A stretch of DNA of 44,440 nucleotides from Oscillospiraceae bacterium (GTDB lineage: Bacteria; Bacillota; Clostridia; Oscillospirales; Ruminococcaceae), in the NCBI GenBank assembly GCA_009784625.1, contig WRBI01000017.1, positions 1 to 44,440 of the forward strand, written 5' to 3'. The notes beneath the pieces are model-generated. The model was not told the origin of the DNA and ran no database searches. It saw only the letters and a program-made list of their open reading frames with translations. Position 1 is the first letter of the stretch; every line of letters begins with the position of its first letter. The position numbers and the translations under genes were made by a program. Of the stretch, positions 43,001 to 44,440 are shown one piece after another.

Positions 43001-43555
43001 TCAAACACCCCCCAGTCTTAATTGACTGATTCTATGTTCCAAATCAGGAAAACAGTCTTTCCAGTCCTGAATTTGACAGTCATTTAAAAAAGCATGTAGC
43101 GCTTGGTCAAAAGTGATGTACTTGTCAGTTTCGATAGCATCTATAGAGTTTGATGTGCCATCAGTTAACTGGTGGTCATATAACATATGGATGTGATAGC
43201 TATTAAATGCGTCTTGATTGCCAATTTTATTTTTGTGATAGTCTTTCCCGTTGTATCTACAAACTATGATGTTCTTGTCCTCAAACTGGCACACAAGGCC
43301 AATAGAAAACAACGTGGGCAATTCGGTATTGTGTCGCATAAACACTTCAAACTTGTGGATACCGTCCAAAGAGGTACAAGAGAAGTCGTTTCGCATAACA
43401 CTGTTGTTTCTTGGGTCTTGGTACATACTCTTTTTGGGCTTGCTTGTTATAACCTTTGGACAGCACAAGAGGGCGGTAACTGTATCTTTTGTCAAGCTAA
43501 TCCCCCCAGTCGCTTTGATTTGTGAATAAGTGGCGTTCGTAAGCCATTTTAACAT
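43001..43555 (-). CDS. DUF6978-like protein paired with the DUF1828 gene
   Basis: The 184-residue product contains GISLTKDTVTALLCCPKVIT, FSCTSLDGIHKFEVFMRHN, LVCQFEDKNIIVCRYNGKDY and NSYHIHMLYDHQLTDG. This resembles DUF6978 proteins, small beta-rich proteins of unknown function that accompany DUF1828 partners. It is the first gene of a two-gene minus-strand operon at the right edge of the element. The ribosome site is weak. Confidence 0.65.
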   Translation of the reverse strand: MLKWLTNATYSQIKATGGISLTKDTVTALLCCPKVITSKPKKSMYQDPRNNSVMRNDFSCTSLDGIHKFEVFMRHNTELPTLFSIGLVCQFEDKNIIVCRYNGKDYHKNKIGNQDAFNSYHIHMLYDHQLTDGTSNSIDAIETDKYITFDQALHAFLNDCQIQDWKDCFPDLEHRISQLRLGGV

Positions 43556-43602
43556 GCTGGGGAAAAAACGTCAATGTACTTAGCTATTTTAGTTGACAAT
43601 TC

Positions 43603-43632
43603 AAGCGCGTTACCTATATAATACATCATAGA
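43603..43632 (+). promoter_or_regulatory. Strong promoter without an ORF at the right element end
   Basis: TTGACA (43603-43608), 18-bp spacer, TATAAT (43627-43632). It points rightward into the repeated hairpin sequence, with no gene downstream inside the element. Confidence 0.75.
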
Positions 43633-43639
43633 AAATACG

Positions 43640-43735
43640 CGCGGGGAAATCGCTTCTGGCGGCGACGCGGCGACGGAATGGATGCAGCTAATTACACACG
43701 ACTTTAAGCCGTGTGCATCAAATGCAAAATGCTCA
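43640..43735 (+). ncRNA. Candidate RNA at the right element end (right hairpin copy)
   Basis: Behind the strong promoter lies GCGGCGACGGAATG followed by GATGCA / TGCATC enclosing CACG / CGTG with an ACTTTAAGC loop. It is homologous to 29983-30057. No ORF with a ribosome site is seen. The RNA might run on into the attR tRNA fragment. Function is unknown. Confidence 0.45.
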
Positions 43736-43736
43736 C

Positions 43737-43750
43737 TGAATTCGATTCTA
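43737..43750 (+). promoter_or_regulatory. Candidate right integrase arm site TGAATTCGATTC
   Basis: Same ten bases as at 29939-29948, in the same orientation, close to attR. Confidence 0.35.
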
Positions 43751-43791
43751 ATAAAGTAAATTAAGATTGCATAATTGCAAAGACTTCCAAG

Positions 43792-43853
43792 CGACTGGAA
43801 ATCGTGTGTGGGCTAATACCCCACCGAGGGTTCGAATCCCTCTCTCTCCGCCA
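43792..43853 (+). repeat. attR core: 62-bp fragment of tRNA-Ser
   Basis: A perfect copy of the tRNA-Ser 3' part (29841-29902), without the 5' half. It marks the right boundary. CCGGCG-AGA-CGCCGG directly follows as original chromosomal sequence. Confidence 0.93.
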
Positions 43854-43955
43854 CCGGCGAGACGCCGGAGTCAATTCGCGTTCTCATGTATGTGAGGGCG
43901 CGTTTTGTTTGCGCTCGCGGCTATTTGTGCATCTAAAACGACTGAATCACACAGC

Positions 43956-43992
43956 AAAAAACCGCTCAACCATCAGGCTTAAGCGGTTTTTT
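43956..43992 (+). terminator. Original chromosomal terminator of tRNA-Ser
   Basis: AAAAAACCGCT and AGCGGTTTTTT form a stem with a T-run. It is about 100 bp downstream of attR and was displaced from the tRNA by the insertion. Confidence 0.8.
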
Positions 43993-44046
43993 CACACACA
44001 AGATAAGACTATAACATTTAAAACTTACCAAAAATTACAACAAATA

Positions 44047-44075
44047 TTGACAATTCTCGCGCAAGGCGCTATACT
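44047..44075 (+). promoter_or_regulatory. Promoter of the structured RNA candidate
   Basis: TTGACA (44047-44052), 17 bp, TATACT (44070-44075). Confidence 0.75.
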
Positions 44076-44081
44076 TATCTC

Positions 44082-44296
44082 AAAGGCTCTGAAAGCAAGG
44101 AGCCGCATGGCCGCTGAGGGTGTTACTAGCACCAGCAGCGGGCAAAGGTGGAGACGATTAAGCACGACACCCTTGCACTTCCACGCGACCAAATCATTAT
44201 ACACCAAAAGTATAATGATCGCAAGTCGACGCATGGAAGTTTAAGCCGTATTTTGGCGCGCATTGGGGTGTAACCACCTCTATGCGCGTTTCTTAT
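44082..44296 (+). ncRNA. Structured RNA candidate between promoter and terminator
   Basis: About 215 nt with nested pairing: GGCTC/GAGCC near the 5' end, AGGGTGT/ACACCCT closing a middle domain, and ACTTCCA/TGGAAGT enclosing the perfect hairpin ATCATTATAC / GTATAATGAT. A terminator (CGCGCAT...ATGCGCG, then TTTCTTATTT) ends it. A 45-codon ORF from ATG 44107 with AAGGAG upstream overlaps it and could be the real product, but its composition is unremarkable. I see no match to 6S, SRP, tmRNA, RNase P or T-box cores. Confidence 0.45.
44256..44296 (+). terminator. Terminator after the RNA candidate
   Basis: CGCGCAT and GGGGTG pair with CACCTC and ATGCGCG around a TAAC loop, followed by TTTCTTATTT. 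Confidence 0.75.
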
Positions 44297-44373
44297 TTGG
44301 GGCTTTTGAACAGGCTTGGTGAAGCCGCTGTGCGGCTTCACCGGCCAATCAAAAGCGGAAAGGTTGAGGAGAA

Positions 44374-44440
44374 ATGGCGGCTCAACAAATGGACGAGTTT
44401 GGCAGGGTTGTAATCCCCGAAGCCATAAGGGAATATCTTG
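44374..44440 (+). CDS. AbrB/SpoVT-family regulator, 3' truncated by the window
   Basis: Only 22 codons are visible, including MDEFGRVVIPEAIREYL, which is the swapped-hairpin DNA-binding signature of AbrB-type transition-state regulators. GAGGAG is 4-9 nt upstream of the ATG at 44374; an internal ATG at 44389 is the alternative. Confidence 0.75.
   Translation, partial: MAAQQMDEFGRVVIPEAIREYL

Larger units (their letters stand above)
29841..43853. mobile_element. Integrative element of about 14 kb in tRNA-Ser
   Basis: A perfect 62-bp direct repeat of the tRNA-Ser 3' end bounds it, and the repeat-to-repeat distance is 13,951 bp. It contains a tyrosine integrase, an excisionase-like protein, a primase-helicase and XRE repressors, and the codon and base use is more AT-rich than the flanks. 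Structural, packaging and conjugation genes are absent, so it is probably a satellite-like or mobilisable island. Cargo includes toxin-antitoxin genes, a RiPP-like locus and a DUF1828-DUF6978 pair. The integrase lies in the middle, not beside an att site. Confidence 0.92.

Noticed and set aside
43690-43720. Hairpin with a CTTTAAG loop resembling a tRNA anticodon arm (suppressor-like)
   Set aside because: No acceptor, D or T arms surround it, and the homologous left copy has a different loop, so it is not a tRNA.
43854-44440. Second, tandem element to the right of attR
   Set aside because: No second core copy is visible, and the sequence continues with a normal terminator and an AbrB-like gene; the window ends before this could be tested further.

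Overview
The window looks like a moderate-GC chromosome segment from a Gram-positive Clostridia-type bacterium. The support is a Soj/Spo0J-type ParA-ParB pair, an FatA-like acyl-ACP thioesterase, strong AGGAGG ribosome sites, TTG and GTG starts, DUF975-like, LRR-lipoprotein and AbrB-like genes, and the order recA-rimO-pgsA. The genus cannot be named from the sequence. TGA is used as a normal stop throughout.

Positions 1-29810 are chromosomal backbone. In order they hold parA (5' truncated), parB with a parS-like site just behind it, a thioesterase, guaB, a cytidine deaminase, a divergent XRE regulator, a histidine phosphatase that lacks the RHG histidine, a DUF975-like membrane protein, PTS enzyme I, pheS, a surface protein with PPC-like repeats, pheT, a secreted membrane-anchored protein and rlmH. 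A 2009-residue DUF4011-type helicase/Vsr-like nuclease lies on the minus strand. After it come an LRR lipoprotein, a zinc-ribbon protein, recA, rimO, pgsA, cysE, a VapBC-type toxin-antitoxin pair, cysS and tRNA-Ser(GGA). A small dispersed inverted-repeat element (CAATTGACAATGG units) recurs between genes and supplies the stop codons of recA and the deaminase.

Positions 29841-43853 are an integrated element of about 14 kb in the tRNA-Ser gene. A perfect 62-bp direct repeat of the tRNA 3' end bounds it. It carries a DUF6809 protein, an orphan RelB antitoxin with a wrecked PemK toxin, a HigBA pair, several small proteins, a DUF1643 protein, a primase-helicase behind a GTGGC-rich candidate origin, an excisionase, a tyrosine integrase and an XRE repressor. 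Its right part is cargo: a frameshifted cold-shock gene, a radical SAM/SPASM maturase with an RRE-like N-terminus, an overlapping 31-residue peptide gene, an unknown protein, antitoxin relics and a DUF1828-DUF6978 pair. There are no capsid, terminase or conjugation genes, so it looks like a satellite-type or mobilisable island.

The best candidate for an undescribed system is the maturase plus the 31-residue peptide at 39588-41041, which reads as a RiPP locus with a Cys-x7-Cys and Trp-Asp-Asn core. Other notable items are two homologous hairpin sequences near the two ends of the element, a promoter-to-terminator structured RNA candidate at 44082-44296, a 38-codon Cys-rich ORF with an in-frame TGA at 31865-31981, and the motif-degenerate giant helicase. 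After the element come the original tRNA-Ser terminator, the RNA candidate and the start of an AbrB-like gene.
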